Source: Thinopyrum elongatum
Taxonomy: Eukaryota; Streptophyta; Magnoliopsida; Poales; Poaceae
DNA length: 64,000 nt
Assembly: GCA_011799875.1 (NCBI GenBank)
Contig: JAAAXO010000339.1
Span: 428,167 to 492,166, forward strand
Direction of reading: 5' to 3'
A program made the position numbers and the translations under genes. The notes beneath the pieces are model-generated. The model ran no database searches, was not told the DNA's origin, and saw only the letters and a list, made by a program, of their open reading frames with translations. Position 1 is the stretch's first letter. Every line of letters begins with the position of its first letter. Positions 24,246 through 36,200 of the stretch are shown one piece after another.

Positions 24246-26571
24246 TAATGCCTCTACAATCAACACACATACGCGACGTACCATCCTTTTTTGGCACTAG
24301 TATAATAGGAACAGCACAAGGACTAAGAGATTCGCGTATATAACCTTTGTCGAGCAGCTCCTGTACTTGACGCATAATCTCCTTCGTCTCCTCTGGATTG
24401 GTACGGTATGGCGCACGGTTTGGCAACGAAGCACCGGGAATTAAGTCAATCTGATGCTCAATCCCGCGAATAGGTGGTAATCCCGGTGGCACGTCTTGTG
24501 GAAAGACGTCAGCGAACTCCTGCAAAATGTTAGTGACCGCAGGAGGCAAAGAGGAAGGCACGTCCTCGAATGAAAATAACGCCTCTTTGCACACAAAAGC
24601 ATAGCAAACAGAATTGCTGAAATCTAGCTCATCAATATCAGATTTGGTGGCAAGTAAGCATGCACTTTTCAATTTAATTTCAGAAACAACACTAGATGGT
24701 TTATTATTAGGCTTCATTTGTTGCTCAAATTCTTTTGCCACAATCTGATTTTCACTCTTATTTTTCTCCTGCTTTGCTTTACTAGCTCTATTAATATCAT
24801 CTTTCAAAATAGAATCAGGAGTCATAGGAAGCAAAGTAATATGTTTATCCTTATGAACAAGAGTATACTGATTGTTTCTACCATGGTGTACAGAATTTTT
24901 ATCAAATTGCCATGGCCTACCAAGTAATAATGAACATGCTTGCATGGGTACCACATCACAATCAACATAATCAGCATATGTAGAGATACTAAAATGCACA
25001 TGAACAGTACGTGTTACCTTAACATTGCCGCTGTTGTTGAACCATTGGATATAGTAAGGATGTGGATGTGGTCTTGTGGTGAGAGATAGCTTCTCCACCA
25101 TCTCCATGCTAACTAAGTTGTTGCAGCTCCCTCCATCTATGATGACGCGAACAGAACGTTCCTTCACAACTCCCTTTGTATGGAACAAATTATGCCTCTG
25201 ATTTTGCTCAGCTTGTGTGACCTGCACACTCAAAACACGTTGAGCAACTAAACATTCATACCTGTCAGCGTCTTCAGGAGCCATGTATTGCGTCTCATGA
25301 TCAGAATCATCTCCACCGTGTTCTTCACTTGTAATAAGAGCCAAAGTCTCCTCATCATAATCACTAGCGGACTCATACCCACCATCCTCAGTAGCAATCA
25401 TAACACGCGGAGATTGGCATTCTCTCGCATAATGACCTCTTCCCTTACAACGACGACAAATAATATCATGTGTGTGCCCTGTTGATGCCATAGATGAAGA
25501 AGAGCTCTGGGCAGGCCCAGAAGGTGTACTCTTGGCAGATGGTGGTGGTGGTGCCTGTTTTCTTGTATCTCGATTGGAACTGGCGGCTGAAGTCAGTGGT
25601 GCCGCAGTAGGACGTGTGGGAGTAGAGGAGGCACGCGGTGTCCATGATGAAGATCGACCTGCAGAAAAATTAGTTCGCGCCAATGCCTGTCGATCCTGCA
25701 CTTCACGTTCAGCTTTACAAGCAAGATGGAATAAACGAGTGATATTATTATACTCCTTATACTCTAGAATGGTCTGAATCTCTCTATTTAATCCACCCAT
25801 GAAACGTGCAAGCATAGCTTCATTCTCCTCAACAATACCACATCTAATCATGCCAGTTTGTAATTCCTGATAATATTCTTCTACAGAATTTTTTCCTTGT
25901 CTTAAGCGCTGCAATTTTTGAAGTAATTCACGTTGATAATATGGTGGAACCCAACGAGTACGCATAGCAGTTTTCAAAGCAGCCCACGTAGCTTGAATAG
26001 GATATAATCTACAATGTTCAGACCACCATACACATGCAAAACTAGTGAAAGCACAAACAGCAGCAGCAACACGTCGTTCCTCGGGATATTGTAAACATGT
26101 AAAACGTTGTTCAGTTTCTAACTCCCAAGTAAGATATATATCAGGAACATATCTACCCTCGAATGGTGGAATATTCAATTTTAATTTAGGAAGATGGTCA
26201 TGATCTCGTACCTGAAGTGGTGGTGCAGACCTACCATTGCGATTATTTGCATGTGTTCGACCTGGTGCTGGTGGTTGCACGTAGTTATGATTTTGATCAA
26301 CCTCATCCTCATAATCGCCCGCGTAATCATCCTCCTCCTCGGCACCAGCAGCAGCAGGAGCAGGAGCCAAAGAAGCATCAACAGTAGGTACAGCAGCACC
26401 AGAAGTTTGGCCATCCTCAAGAGGAACACGCTTCGCTCGTCCGAACTGATTTGGAAGGGGGCGTTGTTGTTGTCGTTGCAGAGGTGCGACAGGTGCAGCC
26501 GGTGGTGGTTGGGGAAGACGCGTGAGCAATTCATTAAACTTGTTATCCAGCTTTGTCTCGAACGACTTCTC
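24246..26571 (-). pseudogene. Type C gag-PR-RT fragment
   Basis: In sense, it starts at GAGAAGTCG within gag (right after LTR 13), passes the zinc knuckle and protease, and ends in early RT (DCRG, then GCATTA). It is open in that whole span. The frame from 26529 continues into LTR 12 and is not biological there. N-terminal gag and the catalytic RT part are missing; they are found as separate pieces at 23175-23333 and 31336-32644. Confidence 0.88.
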
Positions 26572-27563
26572 TGATAGAGGCGAGGGTGTCCCGATCTTTC
26601 GATGAGATGATAGCTATCGTTTTTGGTGGAGTAGACTTTGACGATCCGACTACGAACGTGCGAGGACGTCGCGCCTTAGCAATCGCTAAACCAACTCCGA
26701 GAGGTTATTGACCACGCCGGAGCACAATCAACCTGACCACGAGGGTCTATCTCCTGCAAGCAAACGAAGAACAAGCAAGAAACTAAGATTTGCAATCTGG
26801 ATATTGCGAATATAAGATGAAAGCTTTATTGATCAAGGTGGGGTTCTGTGACGTCTTGGTCTGGTCGTTGAACACAAACGAAGTACGCGAAGTTGCAGCT
26901 ATGGCGAACTTTTAATCTAAACAAAACCCAAGGAAAAAGCTACTAGATGGATCTACTTATATAGGAGTAAGGGGTGGCGGCCAAGGAGGTGGGAGGACGT
27001 CCCAAGGCAGCCTAAAACTAACCCTAGGTCGTACAAGGCTCATGGGCCCAAGTGGAGGTGATGCAACACCTTTGGACTTGTAGTTTGACTCGGATTCTGT
27101 TGCAGCGTCAGATTGTTTCATCGAGAACTCAACGCTCCGGACGAATTTGAAGGTGAATCCAACTGGGTTGGAAAGAGCACGAAATCTACTTTCCAACAAA
27201 AAAAGAATCACCCAATTCGGAGTCCGTATGAAATAGTTCTTGGCGTTTTGAGTCAGGTATGTCTGTGCAGTCCGAATCTGAATCCAGAACGTGAGAGACT
27301 TGGACTCTATCTTCTCTTGGCCCAAAAGTGACGTGAGAGGACTTTTTGAACAGCACCTAAACATCTCTTTTCCCCTTATCTTCATATGTGGATGGTACAA
27401 ATGTCCCATACACCTGCAATTAGACATGACACAAAAGTTTGTGAAGTATTTTTGTCCTGGATGACATAAATAAATTATTGCATAGTTTGCATTAGAAATC
27501 ACCTCACAAATATACAAGTATGCAATATTTTTGGACGTATCCAAGGTAGTCATGTCCTCATCA
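26572..27563 (-). repeat. Chimeric LTR 13: U3 of Q, R-U5 of C
   Basis: 992 bp with exact ends. U3 is the Q sequence with its open frame and TATATAA box. At the CCTTGGG stretch it changes to the C form of R-U5 (GACGTCACAGAACCCC). It is the 3' LTR of the Q internal region to its right. Its 3' flank in sense is GAGAA. Confidence 0.9.
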
Positions 27564-28999
27564 TCCTCCCCTTCTTGAAAACAAAGCCGTCCTCGGCGTT
27601 GCTTAAGCTGAACTGTGGCTAACAAAAGAGACAAGGTGTACATGTTGTATATGTATATGTCATCCAGTTTTACTTCCCTTAGTTTTTGCATATATGACAC
27701 ATGTATACATGAGTAACCTTCATAGTTCATAAAATCTAAAGCCAAAATATTATCACAAGAAGTAGAAGGCATGAAAATATTGCAACTCATTTTGCACATA
27801 TAAGTGAAGCACTTATTCATTTCAAAAGGTTGACAATGTTCATCATTAAACCATCCAAACATTGGTGAATAAACCTTAGTTGCAGCAAATTTACATGCTA
27901 CAACATGCTTAAATAAGCAAACATGCAATAAGTCATTGGTCACAGAATCATCACCAAGATTAGAGGTCATATCAAAATGATTAAACATTGGTTCTTTTGC
28001 ATCAACAGTTAATTCAATGGGTGCACTCAAAATTGTTGGTATTTCAGTTGTTTGATCACATGACGCATTCATGACAGTAACACAATTCTCTAAAATAGGT
28101 GACGTGCCCAAATCAATAGGTAACTCAACACATGATGTATTCAAGTTAACTAGGCATGCATCATTCTCATGTGAAAGTGGAAAATATGTACCTTTGTCAT
28201 TACCTCTTATGATCAACTCAGATGATGTAGGCACTCTCGGTGGTGATGTGTCACATGGTGGAGATGATGTAGTCATCGCAACAACGGATGTGGTTGTCAT
28301 AGTACGCCTAGTAGTTGAAGAAACATCTATATCAACACTTGGAATGTGCATCGTGCACTTGTTCTCCTTGTGGGCAACACGTCGTTTTATTTCCTGTTCA
28401 GCTTTGCAAGCAAGACGAAACAAATGGTCCATAGGATAACACTCTTCATGAATTAGTATCTCTTGAATATCACGGGTTAATCCTCCCCAAAATCTATCCA
28501 TAAAATCTTCTTCACTTTCTTCTAAAAATGAGTGCAACAATGTAGTTTGTAAATCATCATAATATTTTGTTACCGTGTCAGTGCCTTGTTTTAAATGTTG
28601 TAATTTTTTAATCATGCCACGAGTATAATAAACATCAACGAATCTATCTCTCATGACAAGTTTTAAATCATCCCAAGTAGTAGGTATAAGATCAGGGTTT
28701 AACCGACAATATTCACTCCACCAAACTAAATCAAAGCTACTAAAAGTACTAACCGCAGCTTGAAATTTTTCACGCTCATCAAAATTATGGGAAGCAAATA
28801 TAGCATTTATTTCGTACTCCCATTCAATATATAAATCAGGCCTAAAACGACCAGTAAATGGTGGCATGGAAACATTAACCTGATTATGTGCATTCTGATG
28901 TAATTGCTCCTCTTGTGGTGGTTGTTGTATTTTCTTAGGTGATGGCAAATCTCCCACGATCGATGAAGCCCAAGAACTAACAACTCCGGAACCTGCCAT
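26957..28999 (-). CDS. Type Q Gag-only polyprotein, extended through U3
   Basis: ATG in CCATG at 28999 (the frame could open at 29014). The N-terminal half is a retrotransposon capsid region related to C Gag (PPFTGRFRPDLYIEWEYE, VWWSEYC). There is no zinc knuckle, protease, RT or integrase. A poorly conserved Ser/Thr-rich and then Cys-rich stretch follows to [14 protein letters not shown], at the LTR junction. The frame continues another ~200 codons across U3 of the chimeric LTR and stops in the TATA box. It must use enzymes in trans, presumably from C elements. Intact over its full length; expression not shown. Confidence 0.85.
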   Translation of the reverse strand: MAGSGVVSSWASSIVGDLPSPKKIQQPPQEEQLHQNAHNQVNVSMPPFTGRFRPDLYIEWEYEINAIFASHNFDEREKFQAAVSTFSSFDLVWWSEYCRLNPDLIPTTWDDLKLVMRDRFVDVYYTRGMIKKLQHLKQGTDTVTKYYDDLQTTLLHSFLEESEEDFMDRFWGGLTRDIQEILIHEECYPMDHLFRLACKAEQEIKRRVAHKENKCTMHIPSVDIDVSSTTRRTMTTTSVVAMTTSSPPCDTSPPRVPTSSELIIRGNDKGTYFPLSHENDACLVNLNTSCVELPIDLGTSPILENCVTVMNASCDQTTEIPTILSAPIELTVDAKEPMFNHFDMTSNLGDDSVTNDLLHVCLFKHVVACKFAATKVYSPMFGWFNDEHCQPFEMNKCFTYMCKMSCNIFMPSTSCDNILALDFMNYEGYSCIHVSYMQKLREVKLDDIYIYNMYTLSLLLATVQLKQRRGRLCFQEGEDDEDMTTLDTSKNIAYLYICEVISNANYAIIYLCHPGQKYFTNFCVMSNCRCMGHLYHPHMKIRGKEMFRCCSKSPLTSLLGQEKIESKSLTFWIQIRTAQTYLTQNAKNYFIRTPNWVILFLLESRFRALSNPVGFTFKFVRSVEFSMKQSDAATESESNYKSKGVASPPLGPMSLVRPRVSFRLPWDVLPPPWPPPLTPI

Positions 29000-30423
29000 G
29001 ATTAGTAGAAACAAAAAAATCGAGAATAATGTTCCTATGAACTACTAGGATGTGGTGGTAAAGCGCTCACAGTAAAGCAAATATCAATATCTTACAAGTT
29101 CTTACCATGCAGCAGGTGGTGACGGGCAACCAGCGGTGTCAAATAACTCCGAAGATTGAGTAAAGCGATTGCTAGGTGAACGTACGTATACACGGTGTAG
29201 AAATATGTGGAGCTGGGTTGGCTATATATGGTAGCAAAAGATTAGCAATAATCAATTCAGAGATGCAATGTTGAATAAACGCTCAACGACGGTACTGTGC
29301 TGGTCCTAGGCTAGACCGGACTAGAGACGCGAGCCTAGAACACTAATGAGGTCACGGCGTAGCACAACTAGCATCAATAAAGGATATGAAGTACCTCTGG
29401 ATAGCAAGATATAAGTGAAGATCACAATGGCAGTAAAGATAATGATGAGAAACAACTACCAAGTAGCATATACCAACAATTCTCTCTCCAACTTTACTCT
29501 ATAAAATTTTGTGCCAATTTTATGATAATTTTTCTCAAGAAAGGCACTGACTCAAGCTTTCAAACGCAAAAAGAATCACTCAATTCCGAGTTGATATGAG
29601 GAGTCAAAAAATTCTAAAACTGGCCTGAAAAACTGGAACAAGCTGTGTTCGCGAACTTCGGAGGGCAAAAAGACCTATTTAGAAGCCGATTTTGAGGTGT
29701 CAAATATTGAACTAGATTCTTCAACTATTTAGATGCGGCTCGTCGCTAGCTTTAATTTGAGTACTCACGGAGCCAAAACAGACTTCGTATGGAAAAGATA
29801 TGCCTGTTTTACTGAACACTGCACAAAACAGATTCCAATCCGAAATCAGCTACGAGATTGAGTCTAGATAGATCCGAATTTTGTCCATTTTTTTTCTTCT
29901 CTCTTTTTTTTTCTCACACTTTTTCTTTTCTTTCTCTTTCTCTCTTTTTTTCTCTGACTTTTTTTACCTTTTTTTTCTCTCTTTTTTTTTTCTCTCTTTT
30001 TTTTTCTCTCCCTCTTTTCAAAACAAACTAGATAAGATGCAAATTGGATCAAGCAAAGATGTGAACGACCTCAACTATGATTATGACAATGAAAGGTGGG
30101 TAGCACGTGGTGGAAATTGACGGATGGGATGGTGGATAGCGGAAGGAATAATGATGCAGCGGTGGCGTGACTAATGTGAACAGAACTCGAAACTCTAAAC
30201 GAACTAGACACTAAGACCAGCAACTCGACACGACGATGCAACCGATAATTCAACTATACAAGCACTGAAAAGAAAATTGCGAAGGCTCAGACTGGCTTGG
30301 ACAAAGGATGAACAGATCTAACTTTTTTTTTGTGGCTTTTTCTTTGTACAATAGGTAAGAAAATAAATCTAATCTAGGGATAACTGGAAATTCTCACCGA
30401 GCAACCTGAAAACTGATACCACT
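29000..30423 (-). mobile_element. Type Q 5' leader (full)
   Basis: In sense: PBS next to LTR 14 (about 30404-30421), Q-specific leader, a ~130-bp purine-rich tract (29881-30013 as pyrimidines on the plus strand), unique sequence, then the C-like block with the hairpin (29303-29341) up to gag. No gene; the low-complexity Lys/Arg-rich frame here is rejected. Confidence 0.85.
29881..30013. repeat. Polypyrimidine/polypurine tract in Q leader
   Basis: Almost only C and T on the plus strand, thus a purine run in the Q RNA. A second copy is at about 37497-37612. Its length differs between copies. Confidence 0.85.
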
Positions 30424-31335
30424 TGATAGAGGCGGGGGTGTCCCGATCTTTCGATGAGATGATAGCTATCGATTTGGTGGAGTCGACTTTGACGATCCGA
30501 CTACAAACGTGCACGACGTTGCGCCTTAGCAATCGCTAAACCAATCTCCCGAGGTTACTGACGATGCTGAAAGCACGATCAGCCTGACCACGAAGGTCTA
30601 TTCCTGCACGCAATCGAAGAACAAGCAAGAATATGATAATGCAATCTGAATATTGCGAATATAGATGAAGTATTGATAAAGGTGGGGATCCGAAAGCGGT
30701 CTTGGTCTGGTCGTTGGACACAAACAAAGTACACAAAGTTGCAATGGCTAACTTTTAACTAAACAAATCCCAAAGTCTAAACGGTGCCCTAAGGGCTGTA
30801 TATATGGAGGAAGAGGAGGGGATTTCGTGGCCCTTGAAGGAGGGGTCCGAAACCAACCCTATCTCTTGTTTCCCCACACATACGGACTCTAAAAACAGCC
30901 TATACTCAAGTATTTCGAAATTACATGGGCCTGGCCCAATAATAAGGTGACGCAGCACCTATAATAGCCTCTGGACGAAATTTATGAAGTGACATCTTGT
31001 ATATTTCGTCCAAGGCTTCCTGCACTCATTATGGTGGCTTCAAAGTCCTGAAATCATCACTTGTAACTCCGTTCTTGTTCCCCTTGTGCATGCCATCATC
31101 TCCATGCTTGAACTTACTCCAAGGTTCCTCTTTCTTGTCCAAGCTAGGCCCTTCATTTGTAAGCAAAACAAATGTATCCAATTTAGGCAGCATCATATTC
31201 TCATGAACTTTAGAATCATTACCAAGAATCGAAAGTACCTGATATTTTAATTGGCGTGTGCGAGCTCTAGTAATTGGTCCAGTATGTATAGAAGCAGGGG
31301 CTGTGGGTGTAACAATGGTATTGATGTCCTCATCA
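30424..31335 (-). repeat. Chimeric LTR 14: U3 of C, R-U5 of Q
   Basis: 912 bp. C U3 changes to Q R-U5 at the same TTTGGG point as LTR 13, in the reciprocal direction. It is the 5' LTR of the Q element. 5' flank in sense is TATCC from C pol. Confidence 0.9.
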
Positions 31336-32644
31336 GGATACCATCAAATTCGTATGAAATTGGGGGATGAATGGAAAACAGCATTTAAAACAAAGTTTGG
31401 ATTATATGAGTGGTTAGTCATGCCTTTTGGGTTAACTAATGCACCTAGTACTTTCATGAGATTAATGAACGAAGTTTTACGTGCTTTCATTGGACGATTT
31501 GTGGTAGTCTATTTTGATGATATACTGATTTATAGCAGATCTTTGGAGGAACATTTGGAACATTTACGTGCTGTTTTTATTGCTTTACGTGATGCACGTT
31601 TGTTTGGTAACCTTGGGAAGTGCACCTTTTGCACCGACCGAGTATCTTTTCTTGGCTATGTTGTTACTCCACAGGGAATTGAAGTTGATAAAGCCAAGAT
31701 TGAAGCTATTGAGAGTTGGCCACAGCCCAAAACAGTCACTCAAGTGAGGAGTTTTCTTGGACTCGCTGGTTTCTATAGGCGTTTTTTGAGAGATTTCAGC
31801 ACCATTGCTGCACCTCTCAATGAGCTTACAAAGAAGGATGTGCCTTTTGTTTGGGGTACCTCACAGGAAGAAGCCTTCACGGTATTGAAAGATAAGTTGA
31901 CACATGCTCCTTTACTCCAACTTCCTGATTTTAATAAGACTTTTGAGCTTGAATGTGATGCTAGTGGAATTGGATTAGGAGGTGTTTTATTACAAGATGG
32001 CAAACCTGTTGCATACTTTTCTGAAAAATTGAGTGGGCCTAGTCTGAACTATTCTACTTATGATAAAGAATTATATGCTCTTGTTCGGACCTTAGAAACA
32101 GGGCAACATTATTTATGGCCCAAAGAATTTGTTATACATTCTGATCATGAATCTTTGAAACACATTAAAAGTCAAGCAAAACTGAACCGTAGACATGCTA
32201 AATGGGTTGAATTTATTGAGACTTTCCCTTATGTCATTAAACACAAGAAGGGTAAAGAAAATGTTATTGCTGATGCATTGTCTCGTCGTTATACTATGCT
32301 TTCACAACTTGACTTTAAAATATTTGGTTTGGAGACCATCAAAGATCAATATGTGCATGATGCTGAATTTAAAGATGTATTGCAGAATTGTAAGGAAGGG
32401 AGAACATGGAACAAGTTCGTCGTTAACGATGGATTTGTGTTTCGTGCTAACAAGCTATGCATTCCAGCTAGCTCCGTTCGTCTTTTGTTGTTGCAGGAGG
32501 CGCATGGAGGAGGATTAATGGAACACTTTGGCGTGAAGAAGACGGAGGATATACTTGCTACACATTTCTTTTGGCCAAAGATGAGACGGGATGTTGAGCG
32601 TTTTGTTGCTCGCTGCACTACATGTCAAAAAGCTAAGTCACGAC
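31336..32644 (+). pseudogene. Type C RT-RNase H-integrase fragment
   Basis: Begins at GGATACCATC in the middle of RT, includes YFDD (about 31510), RNase H and the integrase zinc region, and stops at KAKSRL before the catalytic core. Open over its full length, but without a native start, gag or integrase core. Compared with the other copies, RNase H has TGQ for TWQ and the zinc region MEHFG for MGHFG. Confidence 0.88.
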
Positions 32645-33626
32645 TGATAGAGGCGAGGGTGTCCCGATCTTTCGATGAGATGGTAACTATCGATTTGGTG
32701 GAGCCGACTTTGACGATCCGACTACAACCGTGCAAGACGTTGCGCCTTAGCAATCGCTAAACCAATCTCCTGAGGTTACTGACGATGCTGGAAGCACGAT
32801 CAGCTTGACCACGAAGGTTTATTCCTGCACGCAATCGAAGAACAAGCAAGAATATGATAATGCAATCTGAATATTGCGAATATAGATGAAGTATTGATAA
32901 TGGTGGGGATCCGAAAGCGGTCTTGGTCTGGTCGTTGGACACAAACGAAGTACACGAAGTTGCAATGGCTAACTTTTAACTAAACAAATCCCAAGGAAAA
33001 AGCTACTAGATGGATCTACTTATATAGGAGTAAGGGGTGGCGGCCAAGGAGGTGGGAGGACGTCCCAAGGCAGCCTAAAACTAACCCTAGGTCGTACAAG
33101 GCTCATGGGCCCAAGTGGAGGTGATGCAACACCTTTGGACTTGTAGTTTGACTCGGATTCTGTTGCAGCGTCAGATTGTTTCAACGAGAACTCAACGCTC
33201 CGGACGAATTTGAAGGTGAATCCAACTGGGTTGGAAAGAGCACGAAATCTACTTTCCAACAAAAAAAGAATCACCCAATTCGGAGTCCGTATGAAATAGT
33301 TCTTGGCGTTTTGAGTCAGGTATGTCTGTGCAGTCCGAATCTGAATCCAGAACGTGAGAGACTTGGACTCTATCTTCTCTTGGCCCAAAAGTGACGTGAG
33401 AGGACTTTTTGAACAGCACCTAAACATCTCTTTTCCCCTTATCTTCATATGTGGATTGTACAAATGTCCCATACACCTGCAATTAGACATGACACAAAAG
33501 TTTGTGAAGTATTTTTGTCCTGGATGACATAAATAAATTATTGCATAGTTTGCATTAGAAATCACCTCACAAATATACAAGTATGCAATATTTTTGGTCG
33601 TATCCAAGGTAGTCATGTCCTCATCA
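32645..33626 (-). repeat. Type Q LTR 15 (complete)
   Basis: 982 bp, Q U3 with an intact ~198-codon frame (33616 to 33020) and Q R-U5. 5' flank in sense CTTTG, 3' flank GTCGT. Confidence 0.9.
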
Positions 33627-34195
33627 CAAAGTCTAAACGGTGCCCTAAGGGCTGTATATATGGAGGAAGAGGGGGGGGGGGATTTCGTGGCCCTTGAAGG
33701 AGGGGTCCGAAACCAACCCTATCTCTTGTTTCCCCACACATACGGATTCTAAAACTAGCCTATACTCAAGTATTTCGAAATTACATGGGCCTGGCCCAAT
33801 AATAAGGTGACGCAGCACCTATAATAGCCTCTGGACGAAATTTATGAAGTGGCATCTTGTATATTTCGTCCAAGGCTTCCTGCACTCCTTATGGTGGCTT
33901 CAAAGTCCTGAAATCATCACTTGTAACTCCGTTCTTGTTCCCCTTGCGCATGCCATCATCTCCATGCTTGAACTTGCTCCAAGGTTCCTCTTTCTTGTCC
34001 AAGCTAGGCCCTTCATTTGTAAGCAAAACAAATGTATCCAATTTAGGCAGCATCATATTCTCATGAACTTTAGAATCATTACCAAGAAACGAAAGTACCT
34101 GATAATTTAATTGGCGTGCGCGAGCTCTAGTAATTGGTCCAGTATGTATAGAAGCAGGGGCTGTGGGTGTAACAATGGTATTGATGTCCTCATCA
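33627..34195 (-). repeat. Type C U3 only, joined to a Q LTR
   Basis: In sense it starts TGATGAGG and holds the LTR-encoded pol tail, U3 and TATATA box, ending GACTTTG at the predicted U3/R border. There the Q LTR begins. It contains an expanded G run (33668-33678). The right flank is CCTCC of the Tat antisense gene. Confidence 0.85.
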
Positions 34196-36200
34196 CCTCC
34201 CCCTCCTCAGACGGAGGCGGACTTTGATTTTTCCGCTCTCAGCGAAGAGGACGACGAGGAAGAGTAAGTTCCCTTGCCGCGACCCTCAATCTTTGTAAGA
34301 TTTTGTTTCTGTCCTCACTTGTCGCGCTCCGGCCTTGCTTCCGCAGGGAGGAAACCTTGGCGGAGAGGATAAGGAAGAGAGCTAAGGTCTCGACGAGCAA
34401 GACCGTGGTGGTCGTCGAAGATGAGCCCACGGCAACCACCGGGGGAGCGTCTGAGACCATCCCGACCAGCTCGGAGCCCAGCCCTCGTCGCAGCCCCCAG
34501 CGCAGCCCCCAGCGTAAGTATTTCAACTACCTTTCGCTGGCGGTCGCTGAGGAACAAGCATTTGTCACTGACATCTTTGGGCGTGTAGGAGAGGAGTAGC
34601 AAGTGGAGCCATCTGAAGGTGCTCCAGAAGTACCACCCCCCTCGACCACACCGCCAAGGAGAAGATCTCCAGTAAGGGCTCCCACTAGCGAGCCGAGCCA
34701 CGAAGAGGAGCCGGCAAGCGCCGAAGCGCCAAGCACCAGCGCTAGCGACCCCACCCCAATGACAAACGTTGACGGGGGAGGGGAGCCCACCGCTCCTGAG
34801 CTCAACACGGGTAAACCCACTTGCCGCAAAACTCTTTCTGCTTTCTTTCTTTTGTCTTCTTGAATTTCTTCCTGAAGCTCTTTTTGCTTTACTTCTCGGG
34901 TTGGCAGAGCCCTCCTTGGTGGAGCCAATGAACATTGACTCTTCTGCCGAGGAGAACACCGCAGGGGCCGTCGACGACGAGGCCGCCAAGGCCGCCGCTG
35001 CCAAGGCCGACAAGCTGGCAGCCGACAAGCTTGCCGACGAAGAAGCTGCCAGGGCTGCCGAAGAGGCCGGCAAGGCCGCCGAGGATAATACCGCCAAGGC
35101 GCCCACCGATGAAGCCGCCAAGGCTGCTGAAGCTGAGGCCGCCCAGAAGGCTGCTGAGGAGGCCGGCGAGGGAGCCGGTGGTCGTACTGACGGCCCTGAG
35201 GCCACAGGAGCGCCAGGCGCTACTCCGACCACGGGTCCCTCAACCACTGAAGAGGCGGCAGCGCCCAACTCGCCTCCGCCAAGCAAATACATCCGGGTCG
35301 GCGAGAACGTCTACGTCAGCCTCCCCTGGACGGTGGGCTCCAGAGCGCCAACCGAGGAGGATGTTGTGGACGAGGAGATCCTTGCCGCTGCCGGGCTCCA
35401 GCTTGTGGATGCGCCAGGCGCCAGCAGCAGCAGCACGTCTGAAGAGGAGCAACTGCTCCAAAAGCTGCTGAATCTTCATCGCGCCCGACGGGAGAAGCTA
35501 GCTTCCAGGGAGGCGCTCATCGAGAAGGCCGAAGCTGACATGTTGAGGCGCGCGGAGATCTTGGCGGACGTCCGCGCGTGATCTCTTAATGCGTTAGAGG
35601 TCAAGCGGGCACAGCTGGCCGAAGAACGGCAGGCCCTCCTCCTGATGAAGCAAGACATTGAACAAAAACAGGAGGAGACCGCCAAGGAGTTGTCTGCTCA
35701 AGCCGGTGATCTGAACCAGCGGAAAGTGGACCTTGATGCCCACGAAGAGGAACTTGCCGAGCGCAAGAAGAAACTTGCCGAAACCCTCCAGCAGAAAGAC
35801 GAGGAGGTGGCAAGACTTGTCGCAGAGCGGACCCAGGGGCAGGCACAAAAACACCAGAAGGAAATCGAAGCCTTGGCCCAAGAGTACGCCAGCAAGTTGG
35901 TGGAGGCCACCAACGCTGTCGCTGCTGCAGAAGTAAACAGGAAGGAAACAGAGGAGAAAGTGGCAAGACTAGAGGCCGCCCTCAAGGCTAACGGTGACAA
36001 GCTCTCAACGCTTGAAAGTGAGAGGGCAAAGGTGACCCACACCTTGGCGGAGATGCAAGTTACCATAGCCAAGAAGAACAATCTGCTTGCCGCCGCCAAC
36101 GACTCCAGAGCAGACCTGAAGCTGAAGCTGACCACGCTAAAGGAGACGCTCGACACCACCAGAAAGCGCGAAGGGCTTCTAATGACAGAGCTCCAGAAGG
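34196..36200 (+). pseudogene. Tat-element antisense gene, middle part, with introns
   Basis: Plus-strand gene inside a minus-strand Tat-lineage element. Exon ends fit GT-AG introns at 34264-34346, 34514-34588 and 34811-34907; joining them keeps one frame. The product here is acidic/proline-rich, then Ala/Glu/Lys-rich, then a long coiled coil. Lesions: TAG about 34596 and TGA 35579-35581. At 36200 a Q element splits it (duplication GAAGG), and the frame resumes at 44095. The 5' part is missing on the left, where a C U3 abuts. The family is the extra antisense reading frame known from Tat elements; function unknown. Confidence 0.8.
36196..36200. repeat. Target-site duplication GAAGG (left copy)
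   Basis: GAAGG precedes TGATGAGG here and follows CTCTATCA at 44095-44099. Removing the insert and one copy restores the reading frame of the antisense gene, so 36201-44094 entered as one integrase-mediated unit. Confidence 0.92.

Noticed and set aside
29864..30120. Lys/Arg-rich and Phe/Ser-rich frames over the pyrimidine tract
   Set aside because: They are translations of low-complexity sequence in a leader.
34315..35292. Long Ala/Ser-rich frames opposite the Tat antisense gene (also 55292-56134)
   Set aside because: Shadow frames of the Ala/Glu-rich exon. They run through the inferred introns and have no recognisable domain.
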